DNA of 64,000 bases from Bernardetia sp. MNP-M8 (GTDB taxonomy: Bacteria; Bacteroidota; Bacteroidia; Cytophagales; Bernardetiaceae). The stretch is from contig NZ_CP147012.1 of the NCBI RefSeq assembly GCF_037126285.1, forward strand, positions 2,378,001-2,442,000, written 5' to 3'. This document shows, in pieces, positions 1-8,679 of this stretch; position 1 is the stretch's first letter, and the number at the start of each line of letters is the position of its first letter. The notes under the pieces were generated by a model, which saw only the letters and a list, made by a program, of their open reading frames with translations, ran no database searches and was not told the origin of the DNA. The position numbers were made by a program, and so were the translations under genes.

Positions 1-105
1 AAATATAAAATAAATTGAAATGAGCGTAGCGATAATTCCTACGCCTGTAAAAAATAGACTTTCAAAACGCTCTGCATTAAAATATTCTTGAATAAAAGGA
101 TTCAT
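1..105 (-). CDS. Hypothetical membrane protein, N-terminal 35 aa only
   Basis: An ATG at 105 (minus strand) opens a frame that runs off the left edge of the window, giving 35 residues beginning MNPFIQEYFNAERFESLFF. From about residue 20 the sequence becomes strongly hydrophobic (TGVGIIATLISIYFIF), which looks like the first transmembrane helix. The gene lies on the same strand as the reductase and SRPBCC genes behind it and may belong to the same group of TetR-associated genes. I do not recognise the family. The rest lies outside the window, so no function is proposed. Confidence 0.55.
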   Translation of the reverse strand, partial: MNPFIQEYFNAERFESLFFTGVGIIATLISIYFIF

Positions 106-139
106 TTTTTTAAAATTTAAGTAGTTAGAAGTTTAGTCA

Positions 140-171
140 TTTGTTGGTGTTTTGGTAACAACACCAACAAA
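140..171. repeat. Intergenic palindrome, GTTGGTG family
   Basis: Perfect 12-bp arms TTTGTTGGTGTT (140-151) and AACACCAACAAA (160-171) surround an 8-base loop. It sits just past the stop of the reductase gene. No U-tract follows on the minus strand, so it is not a standard intrinsic terminator. It belongs to a family of related hairpins found at several gene ends in this window. Confidence 0.75.
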
Positions 172-181
172 GACAATAATA

Positions 182-1219
182 TTAAATAACTTTGACTTGA
201 AGAGAAGAAATTTTTTGAAGTGTTTTTGTTCCAAATGCTGTTACAGGAGTTTGAAATCCTACAGGTAAATCATTTTTTTCTTGCATAGTTTTGATGATAA
301 ATAATATAGCCTGAACAGTAAATAAATAAGCTTCTGAACCTATAATTTCAATGTTTGATGTTTTTCCTTGTTCATTTTTAGCTTCTGCAAAAACGATGGT
401 TTTTCCATTTTTGAGTTCTTTTTCTGACGAACCTTCAGGAAGAAAGTTTATCAAATTATTCAAAATAAAATTGCGTAACCAAAGTAACTTTCCTTTCATC
501 ATGCTGACAATTGGTGCAGGAAAAGTAGAATACGTTTCGATATTTGGAATAGAAGTAGAAATTCCAGCCGTAAACAAATCTGCTCGCCAAGGATTATAAA
601 CAGCTTCGTATTTTTTGTTTTGAGATTCGAAAGTCATTGCTTTGAAAGCAGGTTTGGCTTTCTGAAGGCTTCCATTTTGTCGTATTACCCCTTCTTTGTT
701 GATGTCTTTCAAAACTGTTTTGAGTGTTCCTCTTGAAACTCCTCCAATAGTAGTATAAGCAATTTTGAGATGAGTGGCATCTGGTAAATTTTCTTTAGCA
801 AGATTAGCAGCCAAATCTGTCGGTACAACACCAAAACCTGCTCCTGAAAGCAACAAAATACCCGCTTCTTTAGCTTTTTGTGTATAACTATGTACAAGTT
901 GAAATTCAGGAACTTCACCAGCAATATCCAAATAATGTGTTTTTGTTTCTAAACCTGCTTCTATCAAAGGACGAGCTGTAGCCGAAAAAGGCCCTGCCAA
1001 ATTAATAATAATATCTATATCCTTTAAATGTTGAATTATTTCAGAAGAAGACTCAAGGGAAAAAAGACGACTTTCTAACTCTAATTTTTGAGCCATTTCT
1101 TTGACATTATTTCCTCTTCCTGCTAAGATTGGCTTCAAACCAACTTTTATAGCTTCTTTGGCAAGTAGCTTTCCTACATAACCAGATGCACCATAAATAA
1201 GAATTTTGTTCATATTCAT
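182..1219 (-). CDS. Saccharopine dehydrogenase-like NAD(P)-binding reductase
   Basis: A 345-aa soluble protein. The N-terminus is a Rossmann fold with GASGYVG at residues 10-16, and a second glycine-rich stretch (GAGFGVVPTD) lies near residue 127, as in the saccharopine-dehydrogenase / trans-acting enoyl reductase superfamily. These proteins use NAD(P)H to reduce a substrate, but substrates vary too widely to name one here. It starts 3 bases after the SRPBCC gene stops, so the two are surely co-transcribed. Such pairs occur near TetR regulators in Bacteroidota and are often linked to lipid or small-molecule metabolism (inference). The start could be Met1 or Met3; both precede the Rossmann motif. 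Confidence 0.8.
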   Translation of the reverse strand: MNMNKILIYGASGYVGKLLAKEAIKVGLKPILAGRGNNVKEMAQKLELESRLFSLESSSEIIQHLKDIDIIINLAGPFSATARPLIEAGLETKTHYLDIAGEVPEFQLVHSYTQKAKEAGILLLSGAGFGVVPTDLAANLAKENLPDATHLKIAYTTIGGVSRGTLKTVLKDINKEGVIRQNGSLQKAKPAFKAMTFESQNKKYEAVYNPWRADLFTAGISTSIPNIETYSTFPAPIVSMMKGKLLWLRNFILNNLINFLPEGSSEKELKNGKTIVFAEAKNEQGKTSNIEIIGSEAYLFTVQAILFIIKTMQEKNDLPVGFQTPVTAFGTKTLQKISSLQVKVI

Positions 1220-1222
1220 AAC

Positions 1223-1657
1223 TTAAGAATTTTTATTTTTTTCTAAAAGAACTTTTAATGCTTTGTTGTGTTCTAAAAAGGCATTTTCCATTTTTTGTAA
1301 TAACTTTTTGGGAATAAAAAATGAAAAAAGACCTGTGAAATATTCACCATGCAAAAGTTCAGTGGTTTGATTATCTATTTTTCGTAATTTGTAGTAATGT
1401 TTTCCTGCCATTAAAAAACTAGCTCCTTGTACGCCTTTCCAAGTGAGTTGATTGTAAGGAACAAAAGCAATTATTTTAGGAGAATAGGTATTACCTAATG
1501 GAATAATGTATGTTTTTATGGTTTGTCCTTCTGCTAAATTTCCTTCCAGCTTACCTACTAAAGGATTCCAATTTGGATAGTTTTCTGTATCTACTAAAGC
1601 TGTCCAAACTGTTTCTAAAGGCGAGTTTATTGTGATTTTGGTGTGATACTGTTTCAT
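1223..1657 (-). CDS. SRPBCC-family (START/polyketide-cyclase-like) protein
   Basis: A 144-aa protein that fits the SRPBCC helix-grip fold over its full length. The N-terminal strand 'YHTKITINSPLETVWTALVD', a following 'NYPNWNPLV' segment and the late 'FLEHNKALKVLLEK' amphipathic helix are characteristic. The family binds hydrophobic ligands in a deep pocket, and some members are cyclases, dehydrases or transporters. No catalytic residue identifies the ligand here. It is the first gene of a two-gene operon with the reductase at 182-1219, suggesting that both act on the same hydrophobic compound (inference). Confidence 0.8.
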   Translation of the reverse strand: MKQYHTKITINSPLETVWTALVDTENYPNWNPLVGKLEGNLAEGQTIKTYIIPLGNTYSPKIIAFVPYNQLTWKGVQGASFLMAGKHYYKLRKIDNQTTELLHGEYFTGLFSFFIPKKLLQKMENAFLEHNKALKVLLEKNKNS

Positions 1658-1678
1658 TTTACCAGAATAAGAAAATAA

Positions 1679-1987
1679 TTAGTTACTTTTTTGAGTTCGA
1701 AGAGCCAAACCTCTCCAAGTTGCTCCTAACAAATCAGCCGAAGCAATCAAAATCAGCATCTTGCTTTGGTTCATTATAAAAACCAAAGCAAGAGTAGCCA
1801 AAAAGAAGAAAATATGACTTGTACCAGTAACCGTAAAAAAAGCCGTTCGTTAGTGGTCAGAAGATTGAAATAATATATTCCTAGTACGTGTGAAAATGCC
1901 TAAAATGCTTATCCAAATTTTATTGATAGATTCAAAACCAAATATTCTTACTAAAAAATGAGGAAGTAGTAGGATTGTCTCTACCAT
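1679..1987 (-). pseudogene. Decayed small membrane-protein gene
   Basis: Reading minus from an ATG at 1987, the frame gives a plausible membrane protein start (MVETILLLPHFLVRIFGFE), then hits an in-frame TAA near residue 46. After the stop the same frame resumes as coherent protein (TAFFTVTGTSHIFFFLATLA and onward to LALRTQKSN, TAA at 1679). Between these halves the +1 frame reads HVLGIYYFNLLTTNE, which fits the missing segment. This implies two compensating frameshifts, the second close to a run of T. The open frame also extends about 65 bases upstream of the ATG without another ATG, so the native start may be lost. It reads as a roughly 100-120-aa multi-pass protein broken by indels. Sequencing error is the alternative. 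Confidence 0.6.
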
Positions 1988-2063
1988 TAAAAATAAATGA
2001 AAAATTGATAATACAGATTTACTCGTAAATATAATATAGAATTTAAAATTGAGTCAGAAAAAA

Positions 2064-2516
2064 TTATTTTACTCTATACCAATATTGTGTTCTTCCCATT
2101 AAAGAAAAACCAATATAACCACGTACTTTGAGTTTATCATTTGATTCTAATTCTACTTGACAACTATATGTTTTGCCATTATTGGGGTCTAATATTTCAC
2201 CGTCTTCCCATTCTTTATCCGATTCTTTTTTCAAATCCCAAAGAATTTCCATTCCTAGAATTTTTTGATTTTTGCGTTTACCACTACATTCAGTACAAAG
2301 GCTATTTTCATCTCTGCCTTCTTGTAATAACTCTACAAGTTTTCCATGAACTTTTCCATTGACTTCATAGATTTCAATAATCGAACTTGGTTTTTGGGTT
2401 TCGTCATCGATAGTTTTCCATTTTCCCAAAATAGCTTGGTTTGGATTGTTAGAAGTAAAGCCAAAAACAACAAAACAAAGGATACTAAAAAGCAATATTT
2501 TTGATATAAGATTCAT
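2064..2516 (-). CDS. DUF2147 domain-containing exported protein
   Basis: A 150-aa protein with an N-terminal hydrophobic signal segment (residues 5-21). The mature part follows the DUF2147 pattern: an early 'ILGKWKTIDDE' strand, the 'IIEIYEVNGKVHGKLVEL' segment, a Cys pair (CTEC), 'GMEILWDLKKE', 'WEDGEILDPNNGKTYSC' and a final 'LKVRGYIGFSLMGRTQYW'. Family members are small secreted beta-rich proteins of unknown biochemical role, thought to act in the periplasm or outer membrane. It lies between the SDR gene and a broken gene on the same strand. It has no obvious promoter of its own and could be read through from the SDR gene 44 bases upstream. Confidence 0.85.
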   Translation of the reverse strand: MNLISKILLFSILCFVVFGFTSNNPNQAILGKWKTIDDETQKPSSIIEIYEVNGKVHGKLVELLQEGRDENSLCTECSGKRKNQKILGMEILWDLKKESDKEWEDGEILDPNNGKTYSCQVELESNDKLKVRGYIGFSLMGRTQYWYRVK

Positions 2517-2559
2517 CTTAATTAGGTGTTTTGTGTGAATTAAATTAAAAAGGAAGAAA

Positions 2560-3375
2560 TTAAATTTTATAAGAAGATTTTACCAAAGAATAAAAAGCCG
2601 TTTCAGGAAGTAATCTTTTTGCAGGTAAAAGTATGTTAGCAGGATAAGCGATTGGATAACGCATTTTATTAGAATTGCTATTGGCAGCCTTAAAAATTGT
2701 TTTGGCTACTTCTATCGAATCTGCACCTTTATCGCCTGCATCTTGACTTACTTTTTCACATTTTTCGACAAAATTGTCATACGCATCCGTATAATCTGGC
2801 GTACTAAAAGCTCGGCTACGACCATAAAAATCGGTCTTTATTGCACCTGGTTCAATAATTTTGAGTTGAATATTAAACTGTGCAACTTCATATTGAAGCG
2901 ATTCTGTAAACCCTTCAACTGCCCATTTTGTAGCATGGTAAATGCTATACAATGGAAAAGCAACACGTCCACCCACACTAGCAATCTGAATAATTTTACC
3001 TCCATTTTGCTCACGCATCAATTTTATAGCCTCACGAGTAATTCGCATTAATCCAAAAACATTGGTATTAAACTGACTTTCAATAAATTCATCGCTCATC
3101 GATTCAAAAACTCCATCTGCACCAAAACCTGCATTATTTACAACGACATCTATTCTACCAAAATCTTTTTTTGCTGAGGCTAAAGCAGTTTCGATAGTTT
3201 CATTTTTGGTCACATCTAACTCATAGAGTTTTATGGAAGAGTTTTTTTGTAATTCTGTTTCTCTTGAAGGTGTACGCATTGTTGCTGCTACATTCCATCC
3301 TTTTTCGGCAAAATAAAGAGCTGCATCTCTTCCAATTCCTGTTGATGCACCTGTAATTAAAATGGTCTTTTTCAT
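2560..3375 (-). CDS. SDR-family oxidoreductase (TetR-controlled)
   Basis: A classical short-chain dehydrogenase of 271 aa when started at the ATG at 3375. The longer frame from 3459 adds 28 residues with no SDR features, so I reject it. The cofactor motif TGASTGIG covers residues 8-15 and NNAG residues 80-83. The catalytic set is complete, with S133, Y146 and K150 (YHATK). The substrate is unknown. The family member is of the 'short-chain alcohol dehydrogenase' type common near TetR genes. A palindrome matching the operator inside the tetR promoter lies 17 bases upstream of the start (3392-3409), so the neighbouring TetR protein probably represses this gene. Confidence 0.88.
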   Translation of the reverse strand: MKKTILITGASTGIGRDAALYFAEKGWNVAATMRTPSRETELQKNSSIKLYELDVTKNETIETALASAKKDFGRIDVVVNNAGFGADGVFESMSDEFIESQFNTNVFGLMRITREAIKLMREQNGGKIIQIASVGGRVAFPLYSIYHATKWAVEGFTESLQYEVAQFNIQLKIIEPGAIKTDFYGRSRAFSTPDYTDAYDNFVEKCEKVSQDAGDKGADSIEVAKTIFKAANSNSNKMRYPIAYPANILLPAKRLLPETAFYSLVKSSYKI

Positions 3376-3391
3376 AGTTTTGATGAATTTA

Positions 3392-3409
3392 AATGAATAA
3401 ATATTCATT
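3392..3409. promoter_or_regulatory. Putative TetR operator upstream of the SDR gene
   Basis: The palindrome AATGAAT-AAAT-ATTCATT has perfect 7-bp arms and a 4-bp centre. It shares the TGAAT-N4-ATTCA core with the palindrome inside the tetR promoter at 4153-4168. Its position just upstream of the SDR start fits an operator. No TAnnTTTG box was found beside it. Confidence 0.6.
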
Positions 3410-3437
3410 ATTTGAATAAAAAATAGTTTATTAAAAT

Positions 3438-3504
3438 GTCGTTGGTGCGACACCAACAATGGCTAGTATCTTTTTGTTGGTGTTGCTATCTAAAACCCAA
3501 CAAA
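3438..3504. repeat. Two intergenic palindromes, GTTGGTG family
   Basis: The first is GTTGGTG (3441-3447), loop CGA, CACCAAC (3451-3457), followed by AATGGC. The second pairs TTTGTTGG (3473-3480) with CCAACAAA (3497-3504). Both lie between the tetR stop and the SDR start, that is, at the 3' end of tetR. Confidence 0.7.
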
Positions 3505-3534
3505 GACTGAAATATTGATAAAATATTATTAAAA

Positions 3535-4110
3535 TTAATTTTTAATTGCGTCCCAAGACATTTTAAACATTGCTTCTGTCTGTTTTGGAGAAAGCTCTGT
3601 TTTCGTTTCTTGTTGTAAGTTTACGAGTGCTGATATTACACCAATAAGCTGACAAACAAGAAGTTCTAATGGTAAATCTTTGACAAGTTCTTCACTTTTT
3701 CCTCTTTCTAAAAGATGATAAATAGGAGAAATAAGCTCTTCAGCATGATTTCTGTATTCCTCTTTTATAAATGGTGAACGATAGTATTGGTCTGTGAAAA
3801 TGGCATATTCTGGATTTTTGGTGTTTATTTCCATTACTCTAAACCAAAGTTTGCGAAAGTTTGCCATAAAACTGTCATTTTCATTATAATCCAAAAAATA
3901 TTGCTTCGTTTGTTCTTTTTTTATATGAAGATAAAGCGCACTAATTAACTCCTCTTTATCTTTAAAATAAATGTAGAGTGTTCCTGTGGCTAGTTTTGCT
4001 TGCTGTGCTACTTTATTCATTTTCAACCCAGTAAACCCATTTTCTAAAACTAATTTCAGAGTTGCTTCATAAATTGCCAAAACTTTATTTTCATCTCTTG
4101 CTCTTGCCAT
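3535..4110 (-). CDS. TetR/AcrR-family transcriptional regulator
   Basis: A 191-aa protein, the normal TetR length. Residues 8-55 carry the TetR DNA-binding domain: a first helix (AIYEATLKLVLENG), then the helix-turn-helix ending in the signature 'KLATGTLYIYFKDKEEL'. The C-terminal two thirds is an all-helical ligand-binding domain with no recognisable ligand signature. A TTG-N20-TATCTTTG promoter drives it, and a perfect palindrome fills the spacer between the two boxes, which predicts autorepression. The same palindrome core occurs before the SDR gene, so the regulon probably includes that gene and perhaps the downstream DUF2147 gene. Confidence 0.9.
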   Translation of the reverse strand: MARARDENKVLAIYEATLKLVLENGFTGLKMNKVAQQAKLATGTLYIYFKDKEELISALYLHIKKEQTKQYFLDYNENDSFMANFRKLWFRVMEINTKNPEYAIFTDQYYRSPFIKEEYRNHAEELISPIYHLLERGKSEELVKDLPLELLVCQLIGVISALVNLQQETKTELSPKQTEAMFKMSWDAIKN

Positions 4111-4143
4111 AATGTTATGTACTTCTTAATTTGTTTGATGATA

Positions 4144-4174
4144 CAAAGATAGGTGAATATTTATTCACTATCAA
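4144..4174 (-). promoter_or_regulatory. tetR promoter with embedded operators
   Basis: On the minus strand a TTG (4172-4174) and TATCTTTG (4144-4151) are separated by 20 bases, matching the Bacteroidota primary sigma consensus (TTG, about 19-20 bases, TAnnTTTG). The palindrome GTGAAT-ATTT-ATTCAC (4153-4168, perfect 6-bp arms) lies wholly inside this spacer. A weaker copy, ATGAAT-ATTT-TTTCAT (4182-4197), lies just upstream. Repressor binding at the spacer would block RNA polymerase. Confidence 0.75.
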
Positions 4175-4343
4175 GTATTAGATGAATATTTTTTCATTTG
4201 TTTTTCTATTTTAGTGCTAAGCTAAAGACTTTTTAGTTCATTGGAATTATTAATACCTTTTGAAAAAGTTTAAAACATTCAAAATTTGATGAGATTAATC
4301 TAATTCTACAGAACGAAAAATTAATAATGCCCTAAATTTTCCG

Positions 4344-4351
4344 TATTTTTG
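4344..4351 (+). promoter_or_regulatory. Possible glyA promoter -7 box
   Basis: TATTTTTG matches TAnnTTTG 58 bases before the glyA start. No convincing TTG lies at the expected distance upstream, so this is tentative. Confidence 0.3.
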
Positions 4352-4408
4352 GAAAACCTAATTTTTTGGATTTAATACTCAAATAAACTCAGAATAAAAC
4401 AGAATATT

Positions 4409-5698
4409 ATGCAACGAGATACTCAAATTTTTGATTTAATAGAGCAAGAACGCCAAAGACAAGAACATGGCATCGAACTAATTGCTTCTGAAAACTTTGT
4501 TTCGCCACAAGTAATGGAAGCCATGGGAAGCGTTCTGACAAATAAATATGCTGAAGGATTACCTGCAAAAAGATACTATGGTGGTTGTGAAGTAGTTGAT
4601 AAAGTAGAGCAGTTAGCTATCGATCGTTTGAAAGAACTTTTTGGTGCTGAATGGGCAAACGTACAGCCTCACTCTGGAGCGCAAGCAAACGCAGCTGTTA
4701 TGTTAGCTGTTTTGAATGCTGGTGACAAAATTTTAGGCTTTGACCTATCTCATGGTGGACACCTTACACATGGCTCAACTGTTAATTTTTCTGGAAAGTT
4801 ATATGAGCCTTCGTTTTATGGAGTAGAAAAAGAAACAGGTCTTATCGATTGGGATAAAGTAGAACAAAAAGCAAAAGAAGTTCAGCCAAAATTATTGATT
4901 TGTGGTGCTTCTGCTTATTCTCGTGAGTGGGATTATGCTCGTTTGCGTAAAATTGCTGATAGTGTTGGTGCGCTTTTATTGGCTGATATTGCTCACCCTG
5001 CTGGACTTATTGCAGGTGGAATTTTGGCTAATCCATTGCCTCATTGTCATATCGTAACTTCTACTACTCATAAAACTTTGCGTGGAGCAAGAGGTGGAAT
5101 TATTATGATGGGCAAAGATTTTGAAAATCCGTTTGGTATCAAAACGCCAAAAGGTGAACTTAGAATGATGTCTTCTTTGTTAGATTCAGGTGTTTTCCCA
5201 GGTACTCAAGGAGGTCCTTTAGAACACGTAATTGCAGCAAAAGCAGTAGCATTTGGCGAAGCTCTCAAACCAGAGTTTAAAACTTATATCAAGCAAGTTG
5301 CAAAAAATGCTCAAGCAATGGCAAAAGCATTTGTAGATAGAGGATATGAAATTATTTCAGGTGGAACAGACAATCATTTAATGCTTATTGATCTTCGTAA
5401 TAAAGATATTACTGGTAAAAAAGCTGAGGGTGTTTTGGTAGCAGCTGATATTACACTCAATAAAAATATGGTTCCTTTTGATGACAAATCTCCTTTTGTT
5501 ACTTCAGGAATTCGTGTCGGAACGGCTGCCATTACTACCCGTGGAATGATGGAAAGTGATATGGAAAGAATTGTTGAGTTAATCGATAAAGTTTTAACAA
5601 ATGCTGATGATGAAAAAGTAATTGTTGATGTTCGTGCAGAAGTAAACAACTGGATGAAAGATTTTCCTTTATATAAAGAATTGGAAATGAGTGTTTAA
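4409..5698 (+). CDS. glyA: Serine hydroxymethyltransferase
   Basis: A 429-aa PLP enzyme that interconverts serine and glycine while transferring the one-carbon unit to tetrahydrofolate in the cytosol. The family landmarks are in order: ELIASENF near residue 23, NKYAEG and RYYGG at 45-59, the folate/PLP segment with [10 protein letters not shown] near 113, DIAHPAGLI around 193, and the PLP-binding lysine K222 in [10 protein letters not shown]. The late [18 protein letters not shown] segment is also present. The length is normal for bacterial GlyA. It is divergently transcribed from tetR and stands alone, with a possible long-loop terminator behind it. Confidence 0.97.
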   Translation: MQRDTQIFDLIEQERQRQEHGIELIASENFVSPQVMEAMGSVLTNKYAEGLPAKRYYGGCEVVDKVEQLAIDRLKELFGAEWANVQPHSGAQANAAVMLAVLNAGDKILGFDLSHGGHLTHGSTVNFSGKLYEPSFYGVEKETGLIDWDKVEQKAKEVQPKLLICGASAYSREWDYARLRKIADSVGALLLADIAHPAGLIAGGILANPLPHCHIVTSTTHKTLRGARGGIIMMGKDFENPFGIKTPKGELRMMSSLLDSGVFPGTQGGPLEHVIAAKAVAFGEALKPEFKTYIKQVAKNAQAMAKAFVDRGYEIISGGTDNHLMLIDLRNKDITGKKAEGVLVAADITLNKNMVPFDDKSPFVTSGIRVGTAAITTRGMMESDMERIVELIDKVLTNADDEKVIVDVRAEVNNWMKDFPLYKELEMSV

Positions 5699-5730
5699 TA
5701 GTTGTAAGTGATAAGTTATTAATGATAAAT
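5699..5730. repeat. Interspersed GTTGTAAGTGATAA repeat
   Basis: Starts TAGTTGTAAGTGATAAGTTA immediately after the glyA stop and continues TTAATGATAAAT. Close copies follow pncB (36835-36864, same strand) and lie inverted at 37071-37103. Each copy touches a stop codon. Confidence 0.55.
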
Positions 5731-5738
5731 GAATAAGA

Positions 5739-5797
5739 ATTTGATAAATTGAATTTCTAGATTCTGTAATGTAGAAGTTTGATTTATCAAATTTTTA
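5739..5797 (+). terminator. Possible glyA terminator
   Basis: Arms ATTTGATAAAT (5739-5749) and ATTTATCAAAT (5782-5792) are perfect complements and a T-run follows. The loop is 32 bases and the stem is AT-only, so strength is doubtful. Confidence 0.35.
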
Positions 5798-5864
5798 ATA
5801 GAATTAAATCACAGGAAAAATAACGTAGATTTTGAAAGCAAAGAAGATGAAAAATAGTATGTAG

Positions 5865-6665
5865 TTATTTTTGATTTAATACAGGAATAGTATAAGGTAA
5901 TTCTTCTAAAAATTTACTCCAATATGGGATTTCATGTGCAAGTACCATTGTATGATAACTTATTTTTTGCTGTTGTGTTGTGCTAATCTCTAAAGAAAGT
6001 ATATGACTATCAGCTATTGCATTGGCATACATAGAAGACATAAATTTGAGTGAATACTTTAGTTCTTTAATTTCATCAAACTTAACTCTAATCTCTTTAT
6101 TATTTCTTTTATAATTGATGGATTGATTTTTTGAATCAAGCACTATATAAGTAGCTTTTTTAGGATTATCTTTTATCTGAAATGCTTGCTTCTTCTTATA
6201 GATTTTTGCTATAATACCAAGAACTCCTAACTCTAGAAAACCAAGTAAAGCACCAAATATCGGAGAAGTATTTGCTCCAAGCCAAAATGTAGAAACCAAC
6301 AGGAGTATCATAAAAGAAACACCTCCTAAAACCATTATCATAGCAGTTTTGGCAAACTCTCTATTTCCTTCTTTGCCTTCCTTAGCAAAATAACTTCCTT
6401 TTCTAAACAAAAAAGGTAAATACTCTAAAGGTTTTGAGACCAACTGTAAAGATTTAGCAACAGGAATTTCAGAAAGAGTTTCTTCTTGATTACAATGTTT
6501 ATCTCCCAAATACTCCCAACTTTCTATAAAAAAAGCAGACTTACAAGCAGCACAAATCACAACAGTATGTCCTTCTTCTATTTTCTCTCCTGTAATAGGG
6601 TCAATTCGTTCTTGTTTTAAAAAATCTGAATGGGTGCTTTGGTCTAAATGATGCTTATTTAGCAT
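5865..6665 (-). CDS. Uncharacterised RING-like, two-TM protein with PH-like tail
   Basis: A 266-aa protein of unknown function. Residues 20-60 look like a degenerate RING/treble-clef finger: DPITGEKI, then VVICAACKSAFF with a CxxC pair, a WEYLG stretch and a later Cys (HCNQ). The first Cys pair expected in such fingers is missing. Two hydrophobic helices follow around residues 107-130 and 136-155. The C-terminal 90 residues are beta-rich (YIVLDSKNQSINYKRNNKEIRVKFDEIKEL) and read like a membrane-proximal PH-like domain. Prokaryotic RING-like fingers joined to membrane segments are known, often in stress or conflict settings, but none is specific enough to assign a role. It stands alone. Confidence 0.7.
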   Translation of the reverse strand: MLNKHHLDQSTHSDFLKQERIDPITGEKIEEGHTVVICAACKSAFFIESWEYLGDKHCNQEETLSEIPVAKSLQLVSKPLEYLPFLFRKGSYFAKEGKEGNREFAKTAMIMVLGGVSFMILLLVSTFWLGANTSPIFGALLGFLELGVLGIIAKIYKKKQAFQIKDNPKKATYIVLDSKNQSINYKRNNKEIRVKFDEIKELKYSLKFMSSMYANAIADSHILSLEISTTQQQKISYHTMVLAHEIPYWSKFLEELPYTIPVLNQK

Positions 6666-6804
6666 TTATAAAGAATTATTGTTGTAAGTAAGTAACAGGT
6701 ATTGTAATTGTAACTTTCTCAAAAAAGAAAAAACCTCTACTTGTTTAACGATTTTTTCACGTTCTAGGTTCTGTTTTATTGTGGCTTCTAAAATCCAAAT
6801 TAGT

Positions 6805-8679
6805 TTATCCTACCATTACGTGAGCATTCGGATAACGATACGAGTTCGTAACAACAGCATTACTAAGAGCAAGAGCTAGTGTAAGTGTTCCAACACGCCC
6901 TAAATACATAGAAGCGATAATAATTACTTTTCCCCAAAAAGAAAGTTCACTTGTTAAGTTCATACTAATTCCGACAGTTGCAAAAGCTGAAACCTGTTCG
7001 AAAATAATCTTTAGTATAAACTTTGTGTCATTTGGAGAGGAGGGTTCTTGTACCAACAGCAAAAGAAAAATAGCTAAGATATTATAAGCAATTGCAAATA
7101 TAAAGATTGCAAATGCCTTTCTGATAAGTTCATCTGGAATAGTTCGGTTTGCAATTACAATGCGTTCCTGTCTTCTAATACTAGCAACAGCAGCCACAAA
7201 AACCAAAACAAAAGTAGTGATTTTGATACCTCCAGCCGTCGAACCAGAAGATGCACCAATAAACATCAGAACCAAACACATCATAATTGTAGCAGGATTT
7301 AGAGCTTCAAAATCCATTGTATTAAAACCTGCAGTTCTTGTTGTCATGGACTGAAAAAGGGCTGTTACAAAGGCTTGAATAATTGTTCTATCAGTTAGTT
7401 TTTCTATTTCTAACAACAAAAATCCAATTGTACCGATAGCAAGCAATGTAAAAGTCGTATAAACATTGATTTTAGTTACTACATTCCATTGTTTCCAAGG
7501 TTTGACAAAACGCTCTTTTATACTTTTGAATGAAAAAATATCCTCAATGGTTGTATATCCAAGTCCACCCAAAACGACAATCCAAACAATAATAAAATGT
7601 AGGTTATACATTCTATCAATTTTATAATTTGTATCTGCCATTCCACCAGAAAACAAACTAAAACCACCATTACAAAAGGCTGAAACTGAATGAAAAAAGG
7701 AGAAAAATATTTTATCTCCAATACCTTCAAATTGCTGACTTTGTTCCCAAAGTTCTTCATCCCAAGCATAGTAAATACCTATTGTACCCAAAATTTCTAT
7801 AAAAAGAGTAATCAAAACGACTTTGCGAAGAAGTTTTGTAGCAGAAACTAGTGATTCACTACTCAAATAATCTTGAATAATAGATTGATGTTTTATACCT
7901 ACACCTTGTGTCAGAAAACTTGCAAAAAATGTAGCAAAAGATACCATTCCTATTCCTCCAAGCTGTATCAAAACAAGAATTACAATTTGTCCTTTTAGTG
8001 TAAAAGCAGTTGCTGTATCAACTACAATAAGTCCAGTAACACAAGAGGCACTTGTAGAAGTAAAAATGGCATCAATCAAATCCATACTACTCTTCCCAGG
8101 AGTCATTGTAGGAAGCATAAGCATTCCTGCTCCCATCAAAATCAAAAGAACAAAACTAAGGAGGAATGTAGTGGCTGGTTTATAACTTATTTCTGAAAGA
8201 TGTGTGGTAATTCGTGTCAAATCCAATCCCACCATTAAAAGCATATAGATTGACAGAAAATGCTGATTAGATAACTCTGGATTAGAAAAACCCAAAAGCT
8301 CAAAGTAATAATAGGTTATTCTAAAATTAAGAATATAATTAATTGACCCACAGAAAATAACAAAAGCTATCAGAAGAGCTTCAAACCAATTTCTGCGTAA
8401 AAAATCTATCCAATGCGAGTCATAAACAACCCGAAAGATAAAAAATATAGCAAAGGCAAAAAATATAATATCAAGTGTTCCAAAAATTACTCGTTCTATA
8501 GCAGCATCTACATAAAAACCATAACGATATACCAAAAAACCAAGCGCAATAGCTGAACAGATTACTGAAAGAGTCTTTATCAGTAATAAAATTCTGTCCC
8601 TACTTTCATACACATGATTTTGGTAACGTTCCCGAAAAGTATTTTTGTAATTAAAAAAACGAGTTTTAAAATTGTTCAA
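6805..8679 (-). CDS. TrkH-family potassium uptake protein
   Basis: A 624-aa polytopic inner-membrane protein. The four pore-loop repeats of the Trk/Ktr/HKT superfamily are visible in order, each with its filter glycine: SASCVTGLIV, SAFCNGGFSL, TRTAGFNTM and SAFATVGISM. The segment between the third and fourth carries the typical GASSGSTAGGIKITT. It would import K+ as a dimer and normally needs a cytosolic TrkA/KtrA NAD(H)-binding gating ring, which is not encoded in this window. About 100 extra N-terminal residues hold further membrane helices, as in the longer Bacteroidota TrkH proteins. It is transcribed alone. Confidence 0.93.
   Translation of the reverse strand: MNNFKTRFFNYKNTFRERYQNHVYESRDRILLLIKTLSVICSAIALGFLVYRYGFYVDAAIERVIFGTLDIIFFAFAIFFIFRVVYDSHWIDFLRRNWFEALLIAFVIFCGSINYILNFRITYYYFELLGFSNPELSNQHFLSIYMLLMVGLDLTRITTHLSEISYKPATTFLLSFVLLILMGAGMLMLPTMTPGKSSMDLIDAIFTSTSASCVTGLIVVDTATAFTLKGQIVILVLIQLGGIGMVSFATFFASFLTQGVGIKHQSIIQDYLSSESLVSATKLLRKVVLITLFIEILGTIGIYYAWDEELWEQSQQFEGIGDKIFFSFFHSVSAFCNGGFSLFSGGMADTNYKIDRMYNLHFIIVWIVVLGGLGYTTIEDIFSFKSIKERFVKPWKQWNVVTKINVYTTFTLLAIGTIGFLLLEIEKLTDRTIIQAFVTALFQSMTTRTAGFNTMDFEALNPATIMMCLVLMFIGASSGSTAGGIKITTFVLVFVAAVASIRRQERIVIANRTIPDELIRKAFAIFIFAIAYNILAIFLLLLVQEPSSPNDTKFILKIIFEQVSAFATVGISMNLTSELSFWGKVIIIASMYLGRVGTLTLALALSNAVVTNSYRYPNAHVMVG

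Noticed and set aside
3376-3459. Extended N-terminus for the SDR
   Set aside because: The extra 28 residues have no SDR features and cover the operator palindrome; the ATG at 3375 starts exactly at the Rossmann fold.
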